Shown here one piece after another: positions 35,586-48,180 of a stretch of 64,000 bases of DNA (positions within the stretch are counted from its first letter, which is position 1; each line of letters begins with the position of its first letter). The DNA is taken from assembly GCA_903813345.2 (NCBI GenBank), contig CAIIXF020000012.1:17555520-17619519 (forward strand), written 5' to 3'. Both the position numbers and the translations under genes were made by a program. The notes beneath the pieces were generated by a model. That model ran no database searches and had not been told where the DNA came from. It saw only the letters and a program-made list of their open reading frames with translations. Source of the stretch: Owenia fusiformis. Lineage: Eukaryota > Annelida > Polychaeta > Sabellida > Oweniidae.

Positions 35586-36412
35586 TCACTTTTTGACAAG
35601 TGTTTTCTCAGCAGTTGGTTACTCAAATAAATTGGAAATTTCTATAAAGTAGGGTATTATTGGCAAGATGTAAAAATAAGGAAGAAATCAGTTTCCTTTT
35701 ATATGAGAACTGACAATCTCAAATTGCATGTCAAAAAATTCAGTATCAAAACTGCGCCATAAAACCTTCATAGCGTTTCAGTATCAAAACTGCGCCATAA
35801 GACCTTCATAGCGTTACCTTCTATTAGGTAATTTAATCTGTCAATCAGTTTCAGTCTCAAAAACAGCTTATCTTTGTGTCAGGTTTATTGATTTGTTTAA
35901 TTGTTCTCTGTTTCCAAAATACTTTCTGTCCAAAATTTCAGTTTTGATGGATAAACAATGCTTTAAGTGATAAGCGATAAGGCTATTATTGAAAACTATT
36001 TCAAGGTGAAAGGATTGTGTGGAAGATCAATCATAATGGAATTAAGGACAAGAGTTAGTCATGCTACTGTAAATAGATTATGAACAAAAATGCATTACAT
36101 CCAACATACATTAAAGGATGGGATAATTATGACATGGGAGGCGATATCTATGAAAAAATACACAAAAGCATTTCAACTTGAAAAACAGACTGAAATAAGT
36201 AGCTTTTCCATTGATACTTGTATTGGACATTTTGATATGCATTTTTTAATGTCAATTTTCACATAATATGTAACCAATCTCTTTCATATTTGTACAACTT
36301 GCTAATGATACCCTTTAGACTAATGTATTTAATTTCCATTAAATCCATTCAAGTAATCATTTGCTGAGAAAACACTTGTTAAAAAGCGATTCATTTTTTG
36401 AGACACCCGATA
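35568..36412 (+). mobile_element. mariner/Tc1-like transposon relic
   Basis: The left end 'atcgggtgtccccaaaaagt' with 'gacaagtgttttctcagca' pairs with the right end 'tgctgagaaaacacttgtta' ... 'gagacacccgatat', giving inverted repeats of about 50 bases or more. Inside, about 35965-36085 on the plus strand translates as KAIIENYFKVKG followed by GRSIIMEL and VSHATVNRL, the layout of a mariner-family helix-turn-helix. Stops then interrupt it and no DDE/D core remains. A 38-base direct duplication ('tttcagtatcaaaactgcgc') sits at about 35738-35815. Confidence 0.8.
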
Positions 36413-39400
36413 TAACTCATTTTATGAATTAAATTTCCTACTGTATGAAATATAAGTGGCTTCCTAACAATCACATGATAGTAGCCATATTTTGTATATG
36501 GAATCCAACTATAAAATGATAAGATAACCAACTTAGACATCTATCGGATGCATGTATTCAAAAATAAGTAAACTCGGAATACTTGGGTCAGGTCAGAATA
36601 TACAACGGCTAGGGTCAGAATGCAGAATATATAAGATAAGTTGGTTGGCTTGAAAACATTTTTGTAGCTCCGCATGCTGCTCCTTTATTTATCATGTTTC
36701 CCGATTAAGCCACATTTAATAGGATACATTTCAAAAAAATTAAAAATACGCCCCATGTCTTTTTCTGGTAGAAATCAAGCATGAAGACATGTGACTAAAT
36801 CTTTGCGTCGTCTTTTTAGTTGATGATCTGCGAAGAAGTTAGTTTCAATTCAAGAAAAGGCTGATTAGATTAAAAAACATTCAAAATGGCCGCCTTTTCA
36901 AATTACTTCTTAAACTTTCTCAACAGTTTCTCAGAAGTGTCAAACCTCAAGTGGCCACGTGACGTGACATTTTGCATGTACATGTATATGTAACCATTTA
37001 TCAAGTACAATGTTCAATGATATAAAAAAAAACAAGCAAATAAATGGGGATCATTTTGCAAAACATATTCAGAGGGAGTTAGCGGCATGATATCAAGTTT
37101 TATGATTGAATCATAAAATCATATGGCAACGAATGTTGACCTTCGTTCAAAATGACATATTTATGAGTTAACCGGATTAAGCTTGCTGATCGAACAGTCG
37201 TTTATTCAAGTAGGTACATATACTACAACTACAATGTATCCAAACACATGTTGATAAAACGTATGCTTTCTTCAGATTAACAATTGACCAAATCAAATGG
37301 CTGACCGATGGGTCTGTGTTGACGAAAAACTACTAAAACAGCATCTCTCTCGACAAAAAACGGTCCATGCGGGCAACAGAGCATCGACTCGTCAATGACT
37401 CAATTACATCAAGGGGCTATAAAACGGGTACAGTAAGCTACTCGAAATTTTGTGGATTGGATTTTATGTTTGTTCTCAATCTATTTTTGATGACACTCAC
37501 TTACGCTAACTTGTTTTGCACTTAGCTTGTTTTCGAAATCGACTTCTTACAGTTAAAGTGACTTTGGGCCATGGCCTCAATGTGATTCTCACGTTCATGA
37601 ATTGAATTGAAAAAAATGAATTGAAATTGACTTTATAGTTTATAGTTTAGTTTTGTATATTGCACTTTGCATAGTGACCACGTTCTCATAATAATATTTT
37701 TGTGCTATTGTACGTTATATTGTTAATAATGCAAACGCTGGTCCAAAATTCAGAAAAAACTATTTTTCAAGACTTGACAAAGACCACTGCGTACTTGTTC
37801 CTTCAAATAGAATATTCTGCAACAGTAAATTCGCATACTGACATCCAGTCTCTGTAAAGCTTCTTATCGGATACCCATAAAGATTTGTTTATGTCATTTA
37901 AGAAACGATTTGTTAAATTGATTTCTGATCTCAAGTAAAAATGTATTTGGCACCCGAGCATTATAAATAAAACATAAGTTTTTGGTCCATCCTGCACACG
38001 CTTATACATTTTGCAATTGGATTATGCACCACAAAGGATTCGTTTCTGCATTTCAAAAATATGGTTAGGGGACGCAGATATTATTATGTACAAAGATTGA
38101 AAATTGGGTCAGTGTGAAAAAAGCATCTTGTAAGGGTGAGTGGCCATTTCAGCTCGACTTCATTTTTAATTGAAGTTATCTTAGACTTTGCGCATACTTT
38201 TTAGATTTAATAATGTATTAGTTTTGTAGGTCTCGTTTAAAGTTTAAAGTATATGCTATTGATATATTGAATTTTGAAAATAAGTACATATAATTTGCCC
38301 TTTGCCTTTGACATGCTTGGAATTCTTGCCATTTCAAAGATAAAAAGTTGATTCTTTCAAAATATCAATTTTCTACGATACATCGAGCAATGCCCATTTA
38401 GTTTATTAACATCATCGGAACGATTGATTAAATGTTATTTTTATGTGCAGCTTAAATATTATATAGCGTACTTGAAATAAATATTATAGTTGTTGAGAAG
38501 TATAAAGATATTTGATACGATATTATGGGGAACAAGTTACACATTAGTTGAACTATATATTTCATATACTGCATACGTTTCCACAAAGTTAAGCAAAAGC
38601 ATATTAAAGTATTTGGTAATGGCTAGCCACATGTATTTACTATTTACATGTCGAATCCCTCGATGTGAATTCACCTTAACCAAAACTGCCCCCTTTCAAA
38701 AGCTGCAATGTTTAAGAAATTAAGTCTTAACTTTATATTCAAAAAAGGAATGAATTCTAAAAGTAAAGCGTGACCTTATTTGACCTAACCGAAGGAATGA
38801 AATATTTTATTGAATGGGTACAAACCTATAGTATTTGCTTTAGGCATTAACTTATTTTATAATTGTACATAATAATCTCAATATAGCGATCACGAGGTGC
38901 CTACTCCTCCCTACTTTTCTAAAACTCATGTCATTTTGATCTACTAAGTGCCAACATTAAGTACCAACGTTCTATTTTAAAAACTAACAGTGATCAATAA
39001 TATAACACATTGAGTCAGTTTTAGAAGCGCTGGTTAAAAGTAAAAGAAAAGTAAAGTAGGGGGTGCTAGCTGCCAATAGCTTTTAAAAGAGAGCTTCATC
39101 TACATAAACTGCATCTAATTGTCCATTCTAATACTCATCTGATATTCATACTCAACTGGAATTATGGTTCTCATCACATCTTTCTGTTTTTCAACTAGAA
39201 ATGATTTAATAGAAGGCCATGGTGTCTCATGCTGGGCGCTGACACTCGAGGTGATGGTTGGTTGGCCATGGTTGATTGGGTGGTTGATTGGTTCGTTGGT
39301 TTATTGATTGGTTGGTTGATAGGTTAGTTTATTGATTGGTTGGTTGGTTGTTAGATTGTTTGGTTGATTGATTGTTTGATTGGTTGGTTGATTTTGTGCG

Positions 39401-40790
39401 AGGCTATATGATGCCAAAAGTTTTTTTCCCGAAGGAAAAAAATCTCAGCCATATGCCCTATTGCATTCACACGCATTTTATCACCTTACCTTATGACATA
39501 CAATATAATTTCAAATCCGGAAATAAAGGCACACTTTACACTCTAAACGCCTTGAAAAATGATATATATCATAATAAATAGTAATTATAAACAAACTTAG
39601 AGCAAAGGTTCATTTTGTGATAAGCCTAATCACTTATTGGTAAATATACCAACGAATGGATTTTGGTAGGATTATGTTGAGCCATCGGGATCGCCTGTTA
39701 CCACATCATATCACACCACACCACACCATACCACATCACACATATCTCTTGAGTGAAAGGTGACTCACAAAGCAAAATGATTGTGAAAATGATTTCTTTG
39801 TATTTTTTCGAGATCCACCAAACTAGTGGGCAGTTGCCAATTATTCGGCAGATGTTCTCCAATATTTATTCGGATATACACTATCTATATTAACTCTCTA
39901 ATATAAATGCAATATTTGATGCACCCAGTACTAAAATCATATCGATTAACATTATATATATTACTAGAAGAAATTGTTTGATAAGTCATTATTATACCAT
40001 ACCTCCAGAGACATCTCTGACCATACACATATTTATATTAGTAACTCACAGTGCGCGATAACAGCTGCGAAAAACAAATCACCAGGTATAAAAAGTGTTA
40101 TCTAAACGTGTATTAGATTACACAAGTTATTTATCCCGATGTGTACTTCAGTATAATTTGAAATTATACTCGACGTGATTTCCGGATGTCTGATTGATCA
40201 GTTTCACTGCACTTAAACGATGATACAATTGTTCAGGATATTTCGTTGGAACAGTTACAAATCTTTTCAGTATATGGTTAATCCATCAGTATAACTATAC
40301 CTTGATTTATTGGTTTTAATTGGCCCACCCCAATCAAACATTATGTCAATACGTTTTGCATTTTTATCATAATCTCAAGGACCACTTCGTGTTGGTTTTA
40401 AGTCAAGTATTTTATGGCATTCGTTGTAATACAAATCATTTCATATGTAGATCAAGGTGTGTTTTAACCGCATACCAAACGCATAAACCTTATTTTAGAA
40501 TATTAAAAAGTGCAAATAGAAAAGACCAAGTATATACATGTACATGTGCGGGTCGAATAAAACACTGCTAGATCCCTGTTGATTTTCTACGTCGGGTTAC
40601 ATTTGAGTTAACGCGTTGCACTACATGGAGGATATAATGAGAAGCTGATAGGTAAGATACAAATACGCAATGTATAATGTACAAAGGGAAGAATGTGTAT
40701 GAGGGATATTTTTCATATCTAATGAAACGTAGCATATTCACAAAAAATCAACGAATTCTATCTAGTATTTCAAAGATGGTAAGTTTAGAT
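36413..40790. other. long intergenic stretch with simple repeats
   Basis: No gene supported. A TTGGTTGATTGA-type microsatellite covers about 39250-39400, and a CACCACACCA run lies at about 39705-39740. The short open frames have no motifs. Confidence 0.5.
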
Positions 40791-40794
40791 GTTT

Positions 40795-41195
40795 GAACAA
40801 GGTAAATGATATGTAGTGTTTGAACAAAGACGATGGGATTTAAACGAAAATAATGGGACTCACATTGTTGAAACAATGGAATATGTGATATCAAAACAAA
40901 GACAATGATTGGGGTGGTATTTTAAACAATTCAATTGGATGTGAGATATTAAAAAAAAAGTAATGAGAATGAGTGATATTAAAAAATAAACAAAGTGTTT
41001 AAAAAAACAATTGAATTTGTGGTACTTACAAAAATACGACAGGATGTGTGATATTGAAACAAAGACAATGGAATTTTTGGCACTTAAACAAAAACAATGG
41101 GATGTGTGATATTGAAACAAAGACAATGGAATTTGTAGTACTTAAACAAAAACAATGGGATGTGTGATATTGAAACAAAGACAATGGGATATTTT
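40795..41195. repeat. 29-bp-type tandem array (GAAACAAAGACAATGGGATG)
   Basis: Variants of 'gatattgaaacaaagacaat' and 'acttaaacaaaaacaatggg' alternate about twelve times. The best-preserved part (41040-41190) shows a 58-base alternating double unit. The minus-strand open frame over it is repeat-derived. Confidence 0.85.
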
Positions 41196-42605
41196 TTGGG
41201 AGGGGGTGGGAATATTAATGTTTTAACAAGTCCAGGAAATATTTCAGATGATTGCTCTGGAACTTTAATAAGCCTATTAATTTAACTAGTTAAAGAATTG
41301 AAAAAAAATTGTTTCATGACCTACAGGTAAACTAAATAAATGTAATAAAACATGAATATGGGTGTGTAACTGCTTTACTCTTACAAAATAACTAAATCAA
41401 TACTCTGATTCAACATATGAATCTTTTACATTTGGTTACCAGTTTGTAATACGTTTTCTGATTAACACCGTATGAAAAGATGTCATTTTGGATCGTGTTT
41501 TGAAAATTCCTCTGAGAACTCAACATAGAAGCATTCATTCAAACTAGTATTTATTTATATAAGGGCAGCCATAATATATCTACAGAATATATCAACATGC
41601 GTGTATTGACATTATTTAAAAAGCATTTGAAAAAATGTTGAACTATTAAAGAGTTGGTGACATGCACATTGTGTGAGAGGAGTAGATTTTCTGTTTCTTA
41701 TGCCATTTAAACATGTATTGGTATGAGGTTATGAGAGGAGAGACATGACATTAATGGGATGAGCTGTCATCATGAGCACTCAATAATCTCGCTTTAATAT
41801 CGAGTAGATTTTAATATGTACTGTACCTGATACCAAGGTTGATTTTTTGTAGATACAAGAGAGAACCCCCTTACAGATTTCTTTAATTGGAAGACTAAGG
41901 AATAAAACATGTCTTCGCCTATCCTAGTAAATTCTGACAATACATGCATGATACTCTAAAAGACCTTAAACAATTCATCTTTCAAATATACCTACACAAT
42001 TCACTCAATTATGGATTCTAAGAATATCACAAACATGACAAATAGTGAATGTCAAATTAATATAAATATGATAGATCAGAGTGTAATATCACTGAATTCC
42101 ACTTAACTAGACTTGAACATGAAATAATTAAACACATAAGTTGATACATATGGATTGATGTAAAAACAAAATACCCTAACCATTAGGCCACTATGGGAGG
42201 GATGCCAACATAGCTGAGCAAACGAGAGCTTTTAAGTATGTCCGTTTAATTTCATAAAACGGATTACTAAAGCACGAGGTTTTTTTATCTGTTCTAAATG
42301 TAATAGCTAGATTGAACTGTATCCTCAACTGTAATCCAAATTGTAGTGGCCTGAATACTGTAGTTTTACGCCACTTCTCCAACAACAGCAAGCCCTGGGA
42401 TAGGGTTATGCTGTTAGCACTGTCAGGTGAAATATCCATGGGACACTAACCGCGTGCCGAAGGACGATTGAATCAATCACGCGTGTCAATAAAAAAGTAA
42501 GAGTTCTGGAAGAAAATTAAAAACCTCAAACCCATATTGTGTTGTAGGTGGATAAGTAAGGGACGAATTATACAAGTACTGAAATTTATTGTTATATTTT
42601 GTTTT
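41196..42605. other. upstream region of the PTB-domain gene
   Basis: No coding exon was recognised. Because a splice acceptor ends at 42608, a 5'UTR exon and the promoter should lie somewhere in or beyond this stretch, but I cannot locate them. Confidence 0.4.
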
Positions 42606-42608
42606 CAG
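42589..42608 (+). promoter_or_regulatory. candidate 3' splice site before the PTB-domain gene
   Basis: A T-rich run ending TTTTGTTTTCAG stops at 42608. The exon that follows begins ATGATGTGA, so the coding frame meets a TGA at 42615-42617 and the true start must be the later ATG at 42642. This makes the acceptor a 5'UTR one. Confidence 0.65.
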
Positions 42609-42641
42609 ATGATGTGAAAAAAAGATTAGGCAAGTGGCAAT

Positions 42642-44333
42642 ATGGCGTTCTCTGCTGGAAAGGGTCATAAATACTACGTTTGGTACATGGGGTGGAAAGA
42701 ATGTAGATCTCTTCGTGGTCAGGATGATATCATCCCCGTTGCTAAAGCATTAGTGTCGAGACGAAGTACAAATGATGTGCCAACGTTAACTTTAGAATTT
42801 GCCAAAAAGGAATTAAAAATCACCCAGGAGAAGGAAAAACGGAAAGGGAAAATTGAAAAGATAAAATATCCTTCAATTCCGACAAAGGATATAACGTTTT
42901 CGTGTAAGGTTTACGACGATGTCGTTGGTTGTGTGTACCTGGGATTTAACCCAAAGACACAATGTGCAGTACATGTACATGTGTATAGATTTGATTCTGG
43001 CGCAACTGCAGATAGTTTCTTAAGAGACACACGTGCGATTTTTGAATCATCGGCTAACCGAGAACGCTTGAGAAAGGTTGAGGAAGAGTTATTAGCAAGT
43101 GGGCAAATAGACGCAACACGTTTGCGACGACGGGAGCAAGCTTCGGTTCCGATTGTTCCAAAATCATACATGGAAAATGAGCCTCTATCTAGAGGTGAGT
43201 ACCGACGGGAAATACGTCATTCTCGCCAAAGTTCGGGTTCAAACGAAGACCAGGATCGTCGTTCTGACAGCATAGGAGGTGAAACTGAACAGTATCCCGA
43301 CGAGAAAGACCTAGCATTTCTCTCTGTAAATGATGAACTAAGAGCTAAATTGAAATTAGACACCGCACCAATACTACTACCCCCAAAAGACTATGACACG
43401 GTGCGGCGGAAACATGGCGATCTTGAAGGTATAGAAGAAAGGAAAAGTCAGCAAAAACCGATAGTTGGAGATAGAGGAGCACTGTTTAGCGAAGATTATC
43501 CGCAAAGGTCAAACCAACAACATGCATATGCGGGTAACATTAAATTCACTTCTCCCAAACTTGCGATCAAAAAAAGAGATAGTTTCGAAAGTGGACAAGA
43601 CTCTGGAATAGGAGGTCCTAATGAAATACCATCGCCTTCCAGCGACCATTCCAATCAAGGTTTTCCAGATCGTGATCTTGGACAAGAAATCCGATACGAC
43701 GATAATGAAAAGGAGCCAGATTTGAAGATGGTTACACCCGTTTGGAAGAAACCAGACATGTACCGATACCCAACTGCACAATCATCCCTGCAGGCAACCA
43801 CGGGAGCTCATGTCCAAGACGAAACTCCAGCGTCGCCCTCACGTAGAGGTTCGCAAGGCTCTTCTGTCCATTCTGCTCAAGGCTCTCACTACAGCGGTGG
43901 TAAACCTGCGTCGCGCAATGCGAGTTTTAAAAGTGATACAAGTGGCGAATATGTTCGCCATGGTTACTCCACCCCGAGGAATGCACCTGCAAGAAACAGT
44001 GCAACATTCGGCGTCGGTGATCCAGCGACAGGTGGGAATATTCAGGTAAATAATTCCAAAAGACGCTCGAGTAATTCTAGTGGACACAGCGGTGAGAATT
44101 CAATAACACATTACTCGAACCATGACAACAACGAAAGACCTCATAACCGATCTTTGTCGGAACAACACGATTATAGATATGTTCAAACGAAGGCATCAGC
44201 AGAAATGCCGGATCAGCGTTACCTGGTTGCCAAGGATCGACGATCTGCAACTGGGGAAAAACCAGACCCTAGATATCTGGAGCCTAATAGAAAACACAGT
44301 AGCGATGCAGGGATATATTCCTACTATAAATAG
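42642..44333 (+). CDS. PTB/PID-like domain protein with long disordered tail
   Basis: A 563-residue protein in a single coding exon. Residues about 9-138 look like a phosphotyrosine-binding (PTB/PID) fold: an opening strand YYVWYMGWKEC (11-21), a core with DITFSCKVYDDVVGCVYLGF (83-102), HVHVYRF (111-117), then a helix ATADSFLRDTRAIF. A charged helix (ANRERLRKVEEELL) follows. From about residue 185 to the end the sequence is rich in Ser, Gly, Asn, Arg and Asp and is likely disordered, with many SRRGS/RRSS-type kinase-like sites. The tail ends with three spaced tyrosine motifs, DYRYV (510), DQRYL (524) and DPRYL (542), before GIYSYYK. The likely role is a cytoplasmic adaptor binding receptor tails or phospholipids, but I do not recognise the orthologue. 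An in-frame stop 27 bases upstream supports the start, and codon periodicity holds across 1.69 kb. The PTB call is by pattern only. Confidence 0.85.
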   Translation: MAFSAGKGHKYYVWYMGWKECRSLRGQDDIIPVAKALVSRRSTNDVPTLTLEFAKKELKITQEKEKRKGKIEKIKYPSIPTKDITFSCKVYDDVVGCVYLGFNPKTQCAVHVHVYRFDSGATADSFLRDTRAIFESSANRERLRKVEEELLASGQIDATRLRRREQASVPIVPKSYMENEPLSRGEYRREIRHSRQSSGSNEDQDRRSDSIGGETEQYPDEKDLAFLSVNDELRAKLKLDTAPILLPPKDYDTVRRKHGDLEGIEERKSQQKPIVGDRGALFSEDYPQRSNQQHAYAGNIKFTSPKLAIKKRDSFESGQDSGIGGPNEIPSPSSDHSNQGFPDRDLGQEIRYDDNEKEPDLKMVTPVWKKPDMYRYPTAQSSLQATTGAHVQDETPASPSRRGSQGSSVHSAQGSHYSGGKPASRNASFKSDTSGEYVRHGYSTPRNAPARNSATFGVGDPATGGNIQVNNSKRRSSNSSGHSGENSITHYSNHDNNERPHNRSLSEQHDYRYVQTKASAEMPDQRYLVAKDRRSATGEKPDPRYLEPNRKHSSDAGIYSYYK

Positions 44334-44546
44334 AGGGCACATCCACATGCATATAGTTTTTTCTCAATATATATTAGTTAAGCAAGCTTAAGCTTACATA
44401 ACATGCATTTATGTCAATCGCCCGGAGGCATTACAGACATAATGAACAAGTATAAAATATAAAGCTTAGACGAAATAACAGATGGAATGAAATGAAAATG
44501 GGATGAGTAAAATTTTGGTTGAGACAGATTGGTCCAATAAGGCAAC

Positions 44547-44655
44547 AAGGCATTACAATGTAAATTGTCGCCACCTGCCATTTGTGACAGACGCCAACCG
44601 CCGAACACTAACCGCCCACAAAAAGAGTTGGGAGACGCCACTTCTGATGGTGACA
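44547..44655 (+). repeat. dispersed repeat family 'aaggcatt', copy 2
   Basis: 'aaggcatt', 'cgccacctgccatttgtgac' and 'accgccgaacac' align with copies 1 and 3. Unlike those, it is not next to a visible splice acceptor. Confidence 0.75.
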
Positions 44656-45087
44656 TAAAAAACTATTGCTGTTCTATTTGATTGAAGTAGCATAGTTGCA
44701 ATCCTATCCAGCAATACAAAGTATATACAGACGTTAGTGTCATGACGACCCATTACATCATATTTTTGTCAAAAAAGACAAGGCTCAGTCAACAGCAATA
44801 CATTATCACATCCAAGAAACAGAATAAATTCAATCCCTATCATACTGTATTTATGCTGTCTAGCCATATATCATTCATATATGTATTCTCATTGTGTGTC
44901 TTGTGTTCTCGGTGAATGGTTGCATAATAATGATAATATACACGATTGATTTCTACATAATAATAAATCAATTTCATACTTTATTTATTTACTGTATTTA
45001 TTTCCTGTCATAATTACGTAGTATATAAAAATTGTTGCATGACAAAAACATGGCACCATTATATGTACAGTACAGATGTAGACCCAG

Positions 45088-45255
45088 GTGTAAAAGGGTA
45101 GGAGGTCCTATCAAATTATGGTCCTACTCTCCATTGATTTATATGGTGACCTAAATACAACTCTTTCCCTTATTATCTTATACACAATCAGGGCCAGTAG
45201 GGGCCGTTTAGAAAGGGGACCATAATCCCCAGGGGACCATAATTTCTTAAACACC
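45088..45255. mobile_element. ~160-bp MITE, copy 3 of 3
   Basis: Begins 'ggtgtaaaagggtaggaggt' and ends 'aatttcttaaacacc', with GGTGT/ACACC termini. Nearly identical to copy 2 at 29542-29703, so the family was active relatively recently. Confidence 0.92.
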
Positions 45256-46140
45256 GGGATGTAGATATGGTACAACAGCATAAATCTATAAGTTGTTTTT
45301 AGAAAACATCATATACAAGTACAATTATACAATAGCTGTTAAATTGATATATAATGATGGACTATGTTACGTACACTCGATCGATATCAACGCTTACCGT
45401 CCGCCATTTTGAGAGAAGGTAGCTGCCGTTATATTCTCCCAATACCGAAGTGAATCAGACACGTGGTGATATAAACATGTAAAATATAAAATGCTGATGC
45501 CAAAATCATATCCGTGTGGTATATGATACTATAAATAAAATTGTGAAATCATTACTTTTCGACGCATATCTGATTCAATATTTGACATCACGCACAATCA
45601 GTCAGGTTCACTGAGTCGACATCCGAAATTCAAAATCTAAACAATCGCACACCCTCCATTCTGCCAAAATAGTGACTATTTAATCTTTTACGACATTCTA
45701 AATACATGTGGTGTTGAATTGCCATCTTTGAAAATGTTTTTCATATACTCAAATATCCAAAATCAAAACAAACTGAGACAAACTATTTGAAGGTTTAGGA
45801 TTAGTTCATATAATATGGTCATAATTTAATGCAGGAGCCAAAACCTAGTGCATGAACTTATGTCAAACGAATGTTAACCTTTGTAAACGTAAAACAAAGT
45901 TCATTTATCATTCATTCAAGAAACTATATATATTAATATTGTGCCAATGATTATATCACATTGATAGTTTTACATTTTGTCATCATGAATTGTATTTCTG
46001 TGCTTAATGTAGTCCAGTGTAAGCTTGTTTTTGTGCATGTATACTGTAAGTAGTGACCAGTATGTCATTGTTGTGACATCAGTTAATAAAGGAATTGACA
46101 TCTTCATTATAAAATGAATAAATTGGCAAATAAAAAATTG

Positions 46141-48180
46141 TGCATTTTTATCATTGAAAGTGGCTGTCGAATTCTATAGTCTATATGTGCATGGGCTTTT
46201 GATATAGTGACTCAGTCGTAAGATGGCCCTAGTTTTCCAAAATCGAGAGAAATATGATGCAGCATGCAATATCTGAATATAGGGATAAGAAGTACTATGT
46301 AAATTTTCTATATCGATTTTGTGAAGCTAATAAGGCCCGGGAGCTAAGGCCCACCCAGAGACATATAAAACATGTCTATGGCCCCCGTACGTCCGCCGTG
46401 GATGAAAATATGGTATAAAAGCTCCCATATGGTATACCCTAACCCCTAACCCCTAATTGGTATTTCAGGGGGAGTAAAATGGAATAGCAAATTGGGAACT
46501 GCAGTTTCAGGAATCAATGCATCTTGGGATGGCCTCAATGATTATACTTATTGAACCTTTTAGACTACATCCCACGAAAATACCCTATCACATACTGAAG
46601 TAAATATTCAATATTTCAAATATAATAAATCCACTTCTGTTTATTTCATCCATTGAATAAGATTAATTTACATTGTACATGTTCATCGTTTTCCAAATAG
46701 AAAAATATTTCACAAACTTTGTTCAGTTTCTAACACACTAGACGCATACATCACATGATTTCATTTTGTATTTCCAGTTATTCAAATATTCTTTTCTTGA
46801 ATCCATTAAGTCTATTGGATAATAACATGAACTCTTATTTTTCTAACTTGAAAATGAGCCTTTTACCAAAAAATTATCACATTCTTAACAATCAAAACAC
46901 CATTGGTCCCGAATAATATTTTTAACTCATTTTGGAGAAATCAGCTTTTTCAACAGGTGAGTCCCCACAATGGTGACATTTCCTTTAGTGTATAGTATAC
47001 ATGTGTTCAATTGAACTGTCGTGAGCTAATTATTAGTTTCTATTGATGTTGAACTCCAAGGAATGTTGAAACTCTAGGAACTGATGTCAATAATATGACA
47101 TACTACATGAATACTCATAAAATATAGATTTGTGCGTTGTTGTATGATAATCTCCATTAGGGAACACTGGCTTATTCTAGAAAAACTAGATTTATATCTA
47201 ACCCTACTATCACAACAAACTAGTTCTCAGTACGTTCTCGAAAATGGGCTTAACGAACAGGATGGACGTAGAATCGTTTGAGTTCGTACTCGTAGGTAAA
47301 GGGAAGTTTTGAGAACGAGGTAGAACTAATTTTCAGGACGTCATTGAACTGCTTGGCTATATTGTCAAGACGGGAATAAAGACTGCTTATGAACATGTAA
47401 GCAAAAATAGCTTTCACACCAAACTACATGTACATGTAGTTGTTATTGCATTCTTCAAAACATTGCCGAACTTAATGAACGTAGTTGCAACTTTCAACGG
47501 TCGATTATCAACGAACTTCCTTGACGTGCTAGAACGGGAAGGTGATTTAGAATTTTGAATCATTTCAAATTTCCATGACAACCAATACCGTTCTTTAATT
47601 AGATCGTGTGGCAACATACATGTACTTCAAACGAGATGACCCACTAGACTTCGAAAGTAATTGCCGTACTTCGACCCTACTAGGGGCGCGTTAACGACGT
47701 TGTTAAATCGGTAAATGTGTACTGTGCACACTGATATGGTGCGACCTGAAGAAACTACGGATGAGTCGAGGTATTGAAGTCTGTTTGTAAACGAAGTAGC
47801 TAATTATTTAAACATATTTCCCGACCACAGCCAGATTCAGCAGCTAGATTAAGCACATTTTACTTTTTTGTAGGACTGAAAAGAACGGTTGAAAAGTAGT
47901 TTGGTGTGACAGGGGGTAAATTAGCAATGCTTCAAAGATGTATTAGAGGCTTGAAAGAGGATATTATACCTGAAAGGTAAATAGTAAGTGCAATTTGATT
48001 TGGGCGAATTGCAATTGACTGTCAGGTCAGGTGGAAGCATGGAAACAATTCAGATTGTCATCATGTTTGAGACATTATCCTCAATGGCATTTTTTCTCAC
48101 GGTGTGCCAACTTAATTCTTATATCATCTATGGCTCATATTGATCATCTATTATAGGATTTGGTTGTTTTCCACTAAACA
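46141..48180. other. intergenic between PTB gene and PGAM5
   Basis: No gene recognised. A short run 'taacccctaacccctaa' lies at about 46439-46456. The right end should contain the PGAM5 3'UTR, but I see no clear polyadenylation signal. Confidence 0.4.

Larger units (their letters stand above)
44334..46140 (+). other. 3' flank / probable 3'UTR region of the PTB gene
   Basis: AATAAA-type signals occur near 44823, 44962 and 46084 ('gttaataaagg'), any of which could end the transcript. The 'aaggcatt' repeat (44547-44655) and MITE copy 3 (45088-45255) are inserted here. No other gene was seen. Confidence 0.4.

Noticed and set aside
46439-46456. Telomere-like 'taacccctaacccctaa'
   Set aside because: Only two full units, too short to call an interstitial telomere.
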